Assembly: GCA_030610325.1 (NCBI GenBank)
Contig: JAUWRZ010000163.1
Location: forward strand, 1-5,626
Origin: Sulfurimonadaceae bacterium
Lineage (GTDB): Bacteria > Campylobacterota > Campylobacteria > Campylobacterales > Sulfurimonadaceae
Direction: 5' to 3'
Length of the DNA stretch: 5,626 nt
Under the pieces are notes generated by a model. That model ran no database searches, was not told the origin of the DNA, and worked only from the letters and a program-made list of their open reading frames with translations. Each line of letters opens with the position of its first letter. Position 1 is the first letter of the stretch. Made by a program: the position numbers and the translations under genes. Shown in pieces: positions 1 through 5,499 of the stretch.

Positions 1-425
1 CCTTCCGGTATGGGAGAGAGTCGCTCAAAATGATCGTTGAGCTTTATGACATCAAGGTCCATCGCGCTGGCAAGTTGACGCAAGAAGACATAGGTGGTCT
101 CTCCGGGGATCAACGTCACATCCTTCATCGCTGCCTTCTCGTGTGTGATCTTATAGATGAGATCTGCATGCGCAAGCGGCTTGTCACCGACAGAGATCCA
201 CCCCTGCTGAGGCATACCGGCAAATATCAAAAAGTAACCGTCAAGAGGTGATACGTCGACCTCTTTGTAAGCAAGGTATGTTATTATGTGTTTGATTGAT
301 CCCTGCGGGATATAGAGTACTTTTGATGTCGTGACAGGGAGGTTCAGATAATAGATGAGTGATATTGCCATTATCAAGATCATCTCAAAGGTCCATGTCG
401 CTATTGTCACTGTTCTCTCTATCAT
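1..425 (-). CDS. mltG: Endolytic murein transglycosylase MltG (YceG family), N-terminal part, runs off the left edge
   Basis: The reverse strand is open from 425 to the window edge and gives 141 complete codons. Family role: MltG is an inner-membrane lytic transglycosylase that cuts nascent glycan strands and sets their length. Seen here: one membrane anchor at about residues 5-28 (the ILIMAISLIYYLN stretch), then a periplasmic region with LYIPQGS (37-43), a GWISVG segment (75-80) and TLIPGETTYVFLRQLA (104-119). This matches the LysM-like N-terminal half of Campylobacterota MltG. The catalytic YceG domain with its glutamate would lie beyond position 1. ATG at 425 was chosen because it gives a full anchor and has a partial Shine-Dalgarno (AGAGAAG) about 8 bases upstream. 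In-frame ATGs at 383 and 371 are alternatives. Every candidate overlaps the divergent gene that starts at 355. Family call fairly sure; exact start less so. Confidence 0.8.
   Translation of the reverse strand, partial: MIERTVTIATWTFEMILIMAISLIYYLNLPVTTSKVLYIPQGSIKHIITYLAYKEVDVSPLDGYFLIFAGMPQQGWISVGDKPLAHADLIYKITHEKAAMKDVTLIPGETTYVFLRQLASAMDLDVIKLNDHFERLSPIPE
336..342 (+). promoter_or_regulatory. Shine-Dalgarno of the AsmA-like gene, long spacing
   Basis: AGGGAGG lies 12 bases before the ATG at 355, a strong match at slightly long spacing. It supports 355 as the start even though that places the start inside the divergent mltG reading frame. No later in-frame start would keep the membrane anchor intact. 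Confidence 0.55.
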
Positions 426-3400
426 CGGCTTGACTTCTCTACTGATTTTTTTGGCACTACAAGAAGGTATTATAGTCGAGCGTTTACTGCTGCCCGGTTT
501 TAAGATCGAGCAATTATACATAAAATGGAATGAAAAGCTCTCATTGACCGCTAATGAGATCATCATTACCAAAAGTAACAGTGAACCGCATGACGAGTTT
601 GATCCCGATCTGGTCCGCAAGCTCTTTGGAAGTATCAAGTACTTTGAAGCATGGATAGAGCGTATCGCCATCGATAAGATGCTGATCGACGACAATGATG
701 TAACGTTTAGTTACACACATGGTGAAGATGCCACTATCACACTGGACTCTCCCACATTTAAAGCTGATGCCAGGCTGACATGGGATGAGCCCTACTTCCT
801 GGCCGACCTGACACTCCTGGACATCCAACGTGATATCGAGATCAAGGGGACATCGGTAGTGGACCTTGACCAGCTTATCTCCTACTCCACACTAAACATC
901 ATCCCTGCCAAAGCAGCCGATCTGACACTCTATCTCGAAGCTGATCGTGAAGCACTCTCCTTTGCTACTGTCTCAAACGACCCGATCACAGATCTGCGCC
1001 CGATCGTCGATCTCTTCGGTCTACACGAACTGGTGACTCCTTGGATAGTCGACTACAGCTTTGGAAGTACGCTTGAGCTGCACAGCCTCACCGGCAATAT
1101 GCGCTATGATGACCCCGGTCAGCTTATGGATACGCTCTACGCCCATGCTACCTATAAGGACTTTATCTATAAGTTCCAATCAGGGCTCCCGCCCATAATG
1201 ACCTCTCACACCGAGTTCATCTTTAAAGAGGGAGTCCTCGACATCCTGCCGAGAAACTCCTACTACCGTGATCATCGCATGCAGGATAGTTGGCTAAATA
1301 TCGACTTCAACCCCAAACGCGGGCCAGTCCTTAATGCCTACATCACCACCACGACACAGTTTGACCAGGAGCTTGTGGACCTGCTTGAGTACTTTAAGAT
1401 CCCACTTCCTTTTGTACAGTCAAAAGGGACGATGGATGCTGACCTTACCCTGAACATACCTCTGCTGGATGTAAAACACCTCCAGGCAAATGGTACATTT
1501 GCCATCAAAAAGGGAGAAGTGGACTATGAGGGCATACCGTTAAAGATAACAGACTCTGCGATCACTATACACAACAGTAGCGTAAAAGTCGACAAAGTGG
1601 ATGTAAGCTATGAAGAGATGCTCCACGCCTCTGCAAAAGGGGTGATGGATTTTGGAAAAAGCAGGACCGACCTTAAGATCAAAGTAGAGAAAGCAGCTTT
1701 TGAGATGGGAGAGTCACGACTATCACTTGATAACAAGACAGCCCAGTTGACGATCGACTACAAGCTCTCATCAAAAGCCGAGACCGTAGCACTGAGCGCC
1801 TCCAGATGGAGTGCAGATGAGAAGGTCATTGAGATAAAGCCCTTCACTGCCCCTTTTGTGTTCGATACCGCTTCGATCATCCTCTCCAAAGTCACAGCAT
1901 CACTCGATGAGATGGCTACAGTAGCTATCAGCGGTCCCATTCACCTAAAAGAGCAAAAAGTCGCTCTCAACATAGATGTCCTCGACTTCAAGCACAATGG
2001 CTTCACGCTTGATCAGAAACGTTTTCCTCTCTCTATTGAGTACGATGAAGGGCTTACCATCGACTCACATCATGAAGTCAACTGGGACCTTGATGGTACA
2101 CCGATCACCGTCGGCCCATCAAGTCTGAGCGTCGATAGTGACCTACTTAAAGTCGATAACAATGGTTTCGTGATCGCAAACATCCTCGAAAGCAGAGTCG
2201 ATGGGAGCTATGACTACAATACTAAGCAGGGCCGATTCTACCTGCATGACCTTATGCTCTCAGATGAGTATGCCGGTGATCTCTTCTACTCAAGTGAGGT
2301 GATACCGATAGATATGGTCCTTGGTAGACAAGACACCTATATCACCATCGCTTTGCTCGGTCTTTATTTCGAGACTGAACTCGATGGATGGAGACTCTCG
2401 ATCTCAGATCTCAAACGGCTGGCAGAGCACTCTGAACTTATGCAGAGCCAGAACCTGGTCAGTGGTAAGCTAAGCATTAAGAAGAGAGCATCCAAGCCCT
2501 ATCAGTTCAAAGGAAAAGTCGATTATCCTTACCCTCTTTTAGTCAAAGATGATGTACCGGTGAACAACATCACTTTTACCGGTACGCACAAAGACGGGGT
2601 GACCGATATAGACCTTCTCGAACAGGTCAATATACGCATCGGAAATGATATCAATATAAGCTCTGAAGGCATCGGATACGATATAGCATCTATCAGTGCC
2701 TACATCCAAGACCATAACGGTGACGCTTCTTCCAACACTGACTTCCCTGAGATCTCCATGATCGCCAATAACAGCTATCTCTACTTCTCAGACAAATCAA
2801 AAGCTCTTGCAGATACGATCACGCTGGATATGCACCAAAAGAGTCTTACAGCCAGTCTCATCTATAAGGATGGTGTCGCCATCTTTGAGTTTAAAGATGG
2901 TAGCTTCTATGCAGATGGGCAACTGTTCGACGATATGTTCATGACGACTCTCTTCCCAGCATCGAACTATGAGGGTGGGCACATGCTTTTCAATGTCAAT
3001 GGCACACTTGAGCATGCAGATGGGATCGTATATCTGGAGAACACGATCTTAAAAGACTATAAGGCCCTCAACAACATCCTCGCCTTTATCAACACGGTAC
3101 CTTCGCTTGTCACTTTCTCACTGCCCTCTTATGCGACAAAAGGCATAGAGGTCTCAGAAGCTTACGCAAACTTCACCTATAAAGATGAGAAGGTCTATTT
3201 CAACACCATCAAGTTTGACTCTCCGGAGATGAAGATCATCGGTAACGGGATCACTGACTATCCCAATAACACCGTAGATATGAATATGACGTTCAAGACC
3301 GATCTTGGCAGTTCTATCAGTAAGATCCCACTTGTGGGCTACCTGATCTTGGGTGAGGACGGTTCGATCGCCACCTCGTTTAAAGTCACAGGTGAGCTCG

Positions 3401-3507
3401 ATGATCCTGAAGTAGAGACTCAGACCGTCCAAGACATCGTCGTCGCACCCTTCAACATCATCAAACGAGCCGTCACCCTGCCGTTTTGGATCTTTGATAG
3501 TGATTGA
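355..3507 (+). CDS. AsmA/YhdP-like large envelope protein (AsmA-like C-terminal domain)
   Basis: A 1050-residue protein with one N-terminal membrane helix (about residues 14-36) and a long, strand-rich periplasmic body that lacks cysteine-rich or enzymatic motifs. The C-terminal part, about residues 895-1050, carries the AsmA-like signature: a LNNILAFINTVPSLVTFSLP segment, a YATKG turn, FDSPEMKIIGNG, then IPLVGYLILGEDGSIATSF, VTGELDDPEV and a closing IKRAVTLPFW. YhdP, TamB and AsmA relatives are known or proposed inner-membrane-anchored bridges that carry phospholipid towards the outer membrane; that role is inferred here from family. Length fits YhdP-type proteins (about 1000-1300 residues). 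The gene appears to be single: it is divergent from mltG and followed by 392 bases without a gene. GC is clearly higher than in the genes to the right. Family call good; the specific orthologue is not certain. Confidence 0.8.
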   Translation: MSDIAIIKIISKVHVAIVTVLSIIGLTSLLIFLALQEGIIVERLLLPGFKIEQLYIKWNEKLSLTANEIIITKSNSEPHDEFDPDLVRKLFGSIKYFEAWIERIAIDKMLIDDNDVTFSYTHGEDATITLDSPTFKADARLTWDEPYFLADLTLLDIQRDIEIKGTSVVDLDQLISYSTLNIIPAKAADLTLYLEADREALSFATVSNDPITDLRPIVDLFGLHELVTPWIVDYSFGSTLELHSLTGNMRYDDPGQLMDTLYAHATYKDFIYKFQSGLPPIMTSHTEFIFKEGVLDILPRNSYYRDHRMQDSWLNIDFNPKRGPVLNAYITTTTQFDQELVDLLEYFKIPLPFVQSKGTMDADLTLNIPLLDVKHLQANGTFAIKKGEVDYEGIPLKITDSAITIHNSSVKVDKVDVSYEEMLHASAKGVMDFGKSRTDLKIKVEKAAFEMGESRLSLDNKTAQLTIDYKLSSKAETVALSASRWSADEKVIEIKPFTAPFVFDTASIILSKVTASLDEMATVAISGPIHLKEQKVALNIDVLDFKHNGFTLDQKRFPLSIEYDEGLTIDSHHEVNWDLDGTPITVGPSSLSVDSDLLKVDNNGFVIANILESRVDGSYDYNTKQGRFYLHDLMLSDEYAGDLFYSSEVIPIDMVLGRQDTYITIALLGLYFETELDGWRLSISDLKRLAEHSELMQSQNLVSGKLSIKKRASKPYQFKGKVDYPYPLLVKDDVPVNNITFTGTHKDGVTDIDLLEQVNIRIGNDINISSEGIGYDIASISAYIQDHNGDASSNTDFPEISMIANNSYLYFSDKSKALADTITLDMHQKSLTASLIYKDGVAIFEFKDGSFYADGQLFDDMFMTTLFPASNYEGGHMLFNVNGTLEHADGIVYLENTILKDYKALNNILAFINTVPSLVTFSLPSYATKGIEVSEAYANFTYKDEKVYFNTIKFDSPEMKIIGNGITDYPNNTVDMNMTFKTDLGSSISKIPLVGYLILGEDGSIATSFKVTGELDDPEVETQTVQDIVVAPFNIIKRAVTLPFWIFDSD

Positions 3508-3526
3508 TAAGACCATGGCAGGGAAC

Positions 3527-3581
3527 GGGGTCACGATGGTTCATCTTTCGGAGCGAAGCGATAAAGTGAAGCTTTGACCCC
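3527..3581. repeat. Inverted repeat downstream of the AsmA-like gene
   Basis: GGGGTCA (3527-3533) and TGACCCC (3575-3581) are perfect 7-base inverted arms around 41 bases. Inside is a small hairpin, TTCG-GAG-CGAA (3547-3557). No T-run follows, so this is not a standard intrinsic terminator, although it begins only 19 bases after the stop codon and could still fold at the 3' end of the transcript. Confidence 0.45.
3546..3562 (+). repeat. Short repeat motif, copy 1 (TTTCGGAGCGAAGCGAT)
   Basis: Matches CTTCGGAGCAAGCGAT at 3805-3820 except for the first base and one inserted G. It is one of six related motif copies in the interval; the others are at 3631-3644 and 3655-3665 (minus orientation), 3754-3767, 3776-3790 and 3805-3820 (plus). 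Confidence 0.5.
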
Positions 3582-3639
3582 ATGATGTCAGCAGCCCAAT
3601 CGCTAAGGCCATTATAAAAGCTAAAACCTGCCCTTGCTC

Positions 3640-3652
3640 CCAAGTGGAACTT
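3640..3652 (+). repeat. 13-base direct repeat, copy 1 (CCAAGTGGAACTT)
   Basis: Identical to 3744-3756. This copy is flanked on both sides by CTTGCTCCCAA (3633-3643 and 3655-3665), itself an 11-base direct repeat with a 22-base period. Confidence 0.6.
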
Positions 3653-3743
3653 CTCTTGCTCCCAAATTTTATTTGGTAGTATATACCTCGGTCTATGCAG
3701 CATATATATTGATCGAGTAGTGTTTGGACTGTAGTCTGCATCA

Positions 3744-3758
3744 CCAAGTGGAACTTGG
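3744..3758 (+). repeat. 13-base direct repeat, copy 2, within a CCAAGT-GGA-ACTTGG hairpin
   Basis: The second copy of CCAAGTGGAACTT (3744-3756) continues into GG, making a perfect 6-base stem with a 3-base GGA loop. The near-palindromic core means the two copies read as direct repeats while their flanks (AGCAAGGG-like) are inverted relative to one another. Confidence 0.55.
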
Positions 3759-3775
3759 GGACGAGGGAAGTAAAA

Positions 3776-3790
3776 CTTGAGGAGCGAGGG
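3776..3790 (+). repeat. Short repeat motif, variant CTTGAGGAGCGAGGG
   Basis: Plus-strand variant of the same motif family. It follows the copy at 3754-3767 (CTTGGGGACGAGGG) with a start-to-start spacing of 22 bases, the same period as the two minus-orientation copies at 3633 and 3655. Confidence 0.4.
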
Positions 3791-3804
3791 AGGGAAAGAG
3801 GAGA

Positions 3805-3820
3805 CTTCGGAGCAAGCGAT
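3805..3820 (+). repeat. Short repeat motif, copy CTTCGGAGCAAGCGAT
   Basis: Near-identical partner of 3546-3562, with the first base changed and one base deleted. It is the last repeat copy before unique sequence and the transporter promoter. Confidence 0.5.
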
Positions 3821-3826
3821 CTACTG

Positions 3827-3856
3827 TTGATCCATGGATTCTGGTATCTATATGAT
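3827..3856 (+). promoter_or_regulatory. Candidate sigma-70 promoter for the EamA transporter
   Basis: TTGATC (3827-3832), an 18-base spacer, then TATGAT (3851-3856). The -10 sits in a 13-base near-perfect palindrome, CTATATGATATAG (3848-3860). Transcription would start near 3863, leaving a leader of about 35 bases before the ATG at 3900. It lies just after the repeat cluster, so the transporter appears to have its own promoter. Confidence 0.5.
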
Positions 3857-3899
3857 ATAGTGTTCCTTCAATCAATAGTTAGCATGAGGAGTAACAAAT

Positions 3900-4802
3900 A
3901 TGTCAAATATAAAGACTTATTCTTTAATAACTCTATGCGTACTATTTTGGTCTGTGAATTTCATAATCGGTAGATTTGTAAAAGATGATATAACACCTTT
4001 GGAATTATCTTTTTTTAGATGGTCTTTTGTTTTTTTGATGATAGCTCCAATCTTAATAATAAGACATAAAAACATACTTGATTCCCTAAAACAAAATTTT
4101 AAAATATTGACTATATTAGCAATACTTGGGATCACAGCATTTAATACTCTATTGTATTTTGGGTTAACAGCTACGACTTCTACAAATGCATTGATCATAA
4201 ACTCAACTGTACCGATCTTGGTACTTCTCATGTCATACATCATTTTAAAACAGAAGATGGATCTATATCAGACTATAGGTATTATCTTATCAACTTTAGG
4301 TGTACTGTTTTTAATACTAAAAGCTGATATCTCAAACATATTTATCTTAGAGTTCGATCAAGGAGATATCCTCATAGTCATATCTTCAATAGCTTGGGCT
4401 TTGTATTCGGTTTTAGTAAAATTTAAACCAAAAGATCTAAATGATCTTGAATATTTTGCCACCATTGTCACCATTGGTCTTATACTATTGTTACCATTTT
4501 ATCTATATCAAGGGTATTCGATTCAAAAAGAGTTAGAAGTCTTAAAAAATAACTATTTGATCTTTTTATATGTATCTATCTTTGCATCAATAGCATCATA
4601 TTATTTATGGCATTATGGGATAGATAAGATCGGTGCGTCCAAAACAGCACAATTCACTCATCTAATGCCAATATTTGGTATTGTCCTAGCTACGATATTT
4701 TTAAAAGAGACTTTAGAGACTTATCATCTCTTAGGTGCTATTTTGATTGCTTTTGGCATATATTTGTCTCTGTTTTATAAAAGAGGTGTAGAAGTAGTTT
4801 AG
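3900..4802 (+). CDS. EamA/DMT-family inner-membrane transporter
   Basis: A 300-residue protein with ten predicted membrane helices: about 7-27, 36-54, 68-87, 93-115, 122-140, 156-174, 184-203, 219-237, 247-268 and 275-293. This is the usual DMT arrangement of two five-helix EamA repeats at the usual length. Typical marks are the FWSVNFIIGR motif in helix 1, an FRW start to helix 2, NSTVPILVLL in the first repeat, and LMPIFGIVLATIFLKETL with a conserved glutamate in the second. Family members export or import small metabolites such as amino acids and nucleosides; the substrate cannot be read from sequence. The start is secure: GAGGAG (3887-3892) lies 7 bases before the ATG. Sampled 60-base lines are about 27-28% GC, against about 50% in a sampled line of the AsmA-like gene, which suggests separate acquisition. 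Confidence 0.85.
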   Translation: MSNIKTYSLITLCVLFWSVNFIIGRFVKDDITPLELSFFRWSFVFLMIAPILIIRHKNILDSLKQNFKILTILAILGITAFNTLLYFGLTATTSTNALIINSTVPILVLLMSYIILKQKMDLYQTIGIILSTLGVLFLILKADISNIFILEFDQGDILIVISSIAWALYSVLVKFKPKDLNDLEYFATIVTIGLILLLPFYLYQGYSIQKELEVLKNNYLIFLYVSIFASIASYYLWHYGIDKIGASKTAQFTHLMPIFGIVLATIFLKETLETYHLLGAILIAFGIYLSLFYKRGVEVV

Positions 4803-4832
4803 ACAGTTAAATGCTTACAAGACCTTGCAGTG

Positions 4833-4863
4833 GAATAGTTGACCCTACAGGCACAACTGTTTT
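4833..4863 (+). terminator. Weak hairpin with trailing T-run after the transporter
   Basis: AGTTG (4837-4841) pairs with CAACT (4854-4858). The stem can be extended outward by A-U and G-U pairs into GTTTT, and the loop is about 12 bases. It has few G-C pairs, so any termination would be modest. It sits 30 bases after the transporter stop and before the toxin-antitoxin promoter, the expected place for a terminator. Confidence 0.25.
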
Positions 4864-4886
4864 CAAGTCAAACGTTATCTTCCAAT

Positions 4887-4915
4887 TTGACATTGTGCGC
4901 ACATTGTATTACAAT
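4887..4915 (+). promoter_or_regulatory. Strong sigma-70 promoter of the toxin-antitoxin operon
   Basis: A perfect -35 TTGACA (4887-4892), an optimal 17-base spacer and a -10 TACAAT (4910-4915, five of six consensus). Transcription would start about 7 bases after the -10, at or within a base or two of the A of the toxin ATG (4922). This predicts a leaderless or near-leaderless toxin mRNA, in keeping with the absence of any Shine-Dalgarno before 4922. Confidence 0.7.
4890..4915. promoter_or_regulatory. Candidate operator for the ribbon-helix-helix antitoxin
   Basis: Two direct copies of ACATTGT (4890-4896 and 4901-4907) are offset by 11 bases, one helical turn. The second is followed by an inverted box, so that ATTGTA-T-TACAAT (4903-4915) is a perfect inverted repeat covering the -10. 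A perfect 10-base palindrome, TGTGCGCACA (4894-4903), lies between. Ribbon-helix-helix antitoxins usually bind such short tandem or inverted boxes over their own promoter, so autorepression is a reasonable inference. Confidence 0.55.
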
Positions 4916-4921
4916 CAAGAT

Positions 4922-5200
4922 ATGGAATTTATATACGATGAAAAGAAGGATCAGGTCTTATTCGAGACAAGAGGAATAACTTTTGAGCAAGCGATCGAGA
5001 TCATCTCTGAGAACGGTGTCTTACTTGATTTTCAACATCCAAATACTAAAGAGTATCCCAATCAAAGATTGATGGTGATTGCTATCGATGACTACCCCCA
5101 CTGTATTCCTTATGTCATTGACGGTGACAGATTTGTTTTAAAGACGATCTTCAAAGATAGAAGATTTAAATATTTGCTGGAGGAAAAGAATGAAAAATAA
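4922..5200 (+). CDS. BrnT-like type II toxin (predicted ribonuclease)
   Basis: A 92-residue protein that opens MEFIYDEKKDQ, a version of the BrnT N-terminal pattern (M-x-F-x-W/Y-D-x-x-K). RGITFEQAIEII follows at 17-28, then a strand/loop with HPNTKEYPNQRLMVIAI (39-55), YVIDGDRFVLKTIF (64-77) and a basic end, KDRRFKYLL (78-86). BrnT toxins are RelE-fold ribonucleases that inhibit translation; that activity is inferred from family, and this copy is divergent. The gene precedes and overlaps its antitoxin by 11 bases, the toxin-first order typical of brnTA-type loci. The frame is open back to an ATG at 4811, but the extra 37 residues are rejected: they lack a ribosome site, read across the promoter, and precede the exact family N-terminus. 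No Shine-Dalgarno precedes 4922, consistent with a leaderless message. Confidence 0.68.
   Translation: MEFIYDEKKDQVLFETRGITFEQAIEIISENGVLLDFQHPNTKEYPNQRLMVIAIDDYPHCIPYVIDGDRFVLKTIFKDRRFKYLLEEKNEK
5179..5183 (+). promoter_or_regulatory. Shine-Dalgarno of the antitoxin, inside the toxin gene
   Basis: GGAGG lies 6 bases before the ATG at 5190. It fixes the antitoxin start inside the last codons of the toxin. A strong antitoxin site combined with no site on the toxin would favour antitoxin synthesis from the shared mRNA. Confidence 0.75.
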
Positions 5201-5486
5201 TCATATTGATAGTGAAGAACAAGAGCTAATGAGATCTTTAGACGGCATAGATCTGACCAAAATAAGCACTGATAAAGAAAATAGCAGATCTCTTCAAAAA
5301 GCAGCAAAAGCATTTGTAAAAAAAGAAGAGACAAAGATGAATATCAGGATCTCTTCCAATGAACTTGATAAGATCAAGGCAAGAGCAGAGCAAGAGGGAC
5401 TAAAATATCAGACCTTTATAAAAAGTATTTTACATAAATATATCACTGGTCAACTTGTAGAAGAAAAACACACATCTGCCTCATAA
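5190..5486 (+). CDS. CopG/ribbon-helix-helix antitoxin partner of the BrnT-like toxin
   Basis: A 98-residue protein with a charged N-terminal half (residues 1-48, rich in E, D and K, probably the flexible toxin-wrapping part) and a C-terminal ribbon-helix-helix unit. That unit has strand KMNIRIS (49-55), helix A NELDKIKARAEQEG (57-70), turn LKYQ, helix B TFIKSILHKYITG (75-87). The strand-helix pattern with G-x-x-Y-Q-T-x-I-x-S-I-x-H-K-Y is the hallmark of the CopG-type antitoxin family found beside BrnT-like toxins. The protein would neutralise the toxin by direct binding, and the dimer would repress the operon at the boxes over the promoter. The start is set by GGAGG at 5179-5183, giving an 11-base overlap with the toxin and hence coupled translation. 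The family call is firm; no terminator is visible after the stop. Confidence 0.82.
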   Translation: MKNNHIDSEEQELMRSLDGIDLTKISTDKENSRSLQKAAKAFVKKEETKMNIRISSNELDKIKARAEQEGLKYQTFIKSILHKYITGQLVEEKHTSAS

Positions 5487-5499
5487 AGATGACAAGTAA

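Larger units (their letters stand above)
3631..3767. repeat. MITE- or REP/BIME-like element with imperfect inverted ends
   Basis: CCCTTGCTCCCAAGT (3631-3645) can pair with ACTTGGGGACGAGGG (3753-3767): 12 Watson-Crick pairs, 2 G-U pairs and 1 mismatch over 15 positions. Four more pairs form inside, AAGT (3746-3749) with ACTT (3649-3652). The arms enclose an AT-rich core (for example the TATATA-rich stretch at 3678-3712) with no reading frame of note. GTAG tetranucleotides, the kind found beside REP hairpins in enterobacteria, occur at 3676, 3717 and 3731. No target-site duplication was identified. A small non-autonomous element or a BIME-like pair of REP units are both possible. Confidence 0.4.
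3508..3899. other. Gene-free interval with a cluster of short repeats
   Basis: These 392 bases separate the envelope block from the AT-rich transporter. Open frames on both strands here have no family resemblance, no credible ribosome site and repeat-derived composition, so I do not call a gene. The interval holds an inverted repeat (3527-3581), a MITE-like pair of inverted ends (3631-3767), a 13-base direct repeat, six variants of a CTT-GGAGC-AGG-type motif in both orientations, and a promoter candidate (3827-3856) for the next gene. It has the look of intergenic repeat debris rather than decayed coding sequence. Confidence 0.6.

Noticed and set aside
30..251. 73-residue plus-strand open frame at the left edge
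   Set aside because: It is antisense to the mltG frame, whose protein has recognisable motifs; this frame has none.
285..325. Possible promoter for the AsmA-like gene (TTGATT-like and TATAGA-like hexamers)
   Set aside because: The spacing between the hexamers is too short for a standard promoter and no better pair was found, so the promoter cannot be placed.
3154..3534. 126-residue minus-strand open frame within the 3' end of the AsmA-like gene
   Set aside because: It is the complement of the strongly conserved AsmA-like C-terminal domain, which explains the sequence fully.
3527..3581. Intrinsic terminator of the AsmA-like gene
   Set aside because: The 7-base inverted arms enclose 41 bases and no T-run follows, so it is listed only as an inverted repeat.
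3473..3747. Two overlapping minus-strand open frames of about 70 residues across the repeat region
   Set aside because: They have no family resemblance, are made largely of repeat motif, have no credible ribosome site, and overlap the end of the AsmA-like gene.
3508..3899. CRISPR array
   Set aside because: The repeats are short (11-17 bases), variable and in both orientations, with no constant spacer length and no cas genes nearby.
3755..3973. 72-residue plus-strand open frame entering the transporter gene
   Set aside because: It runs through the repeat cluster and promoter and then overlaps the transporter in another frame. The transporter start has a much better ribosome site.
4811..4921. 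In-frame N-terminal extension of the toxin by 37 residues from an ATG at 4811
   Set aside because: It has no ribosome site, reads straight through the strong promoter and operator, and the family N-terminus begins exactly at the internal ATG (4922).
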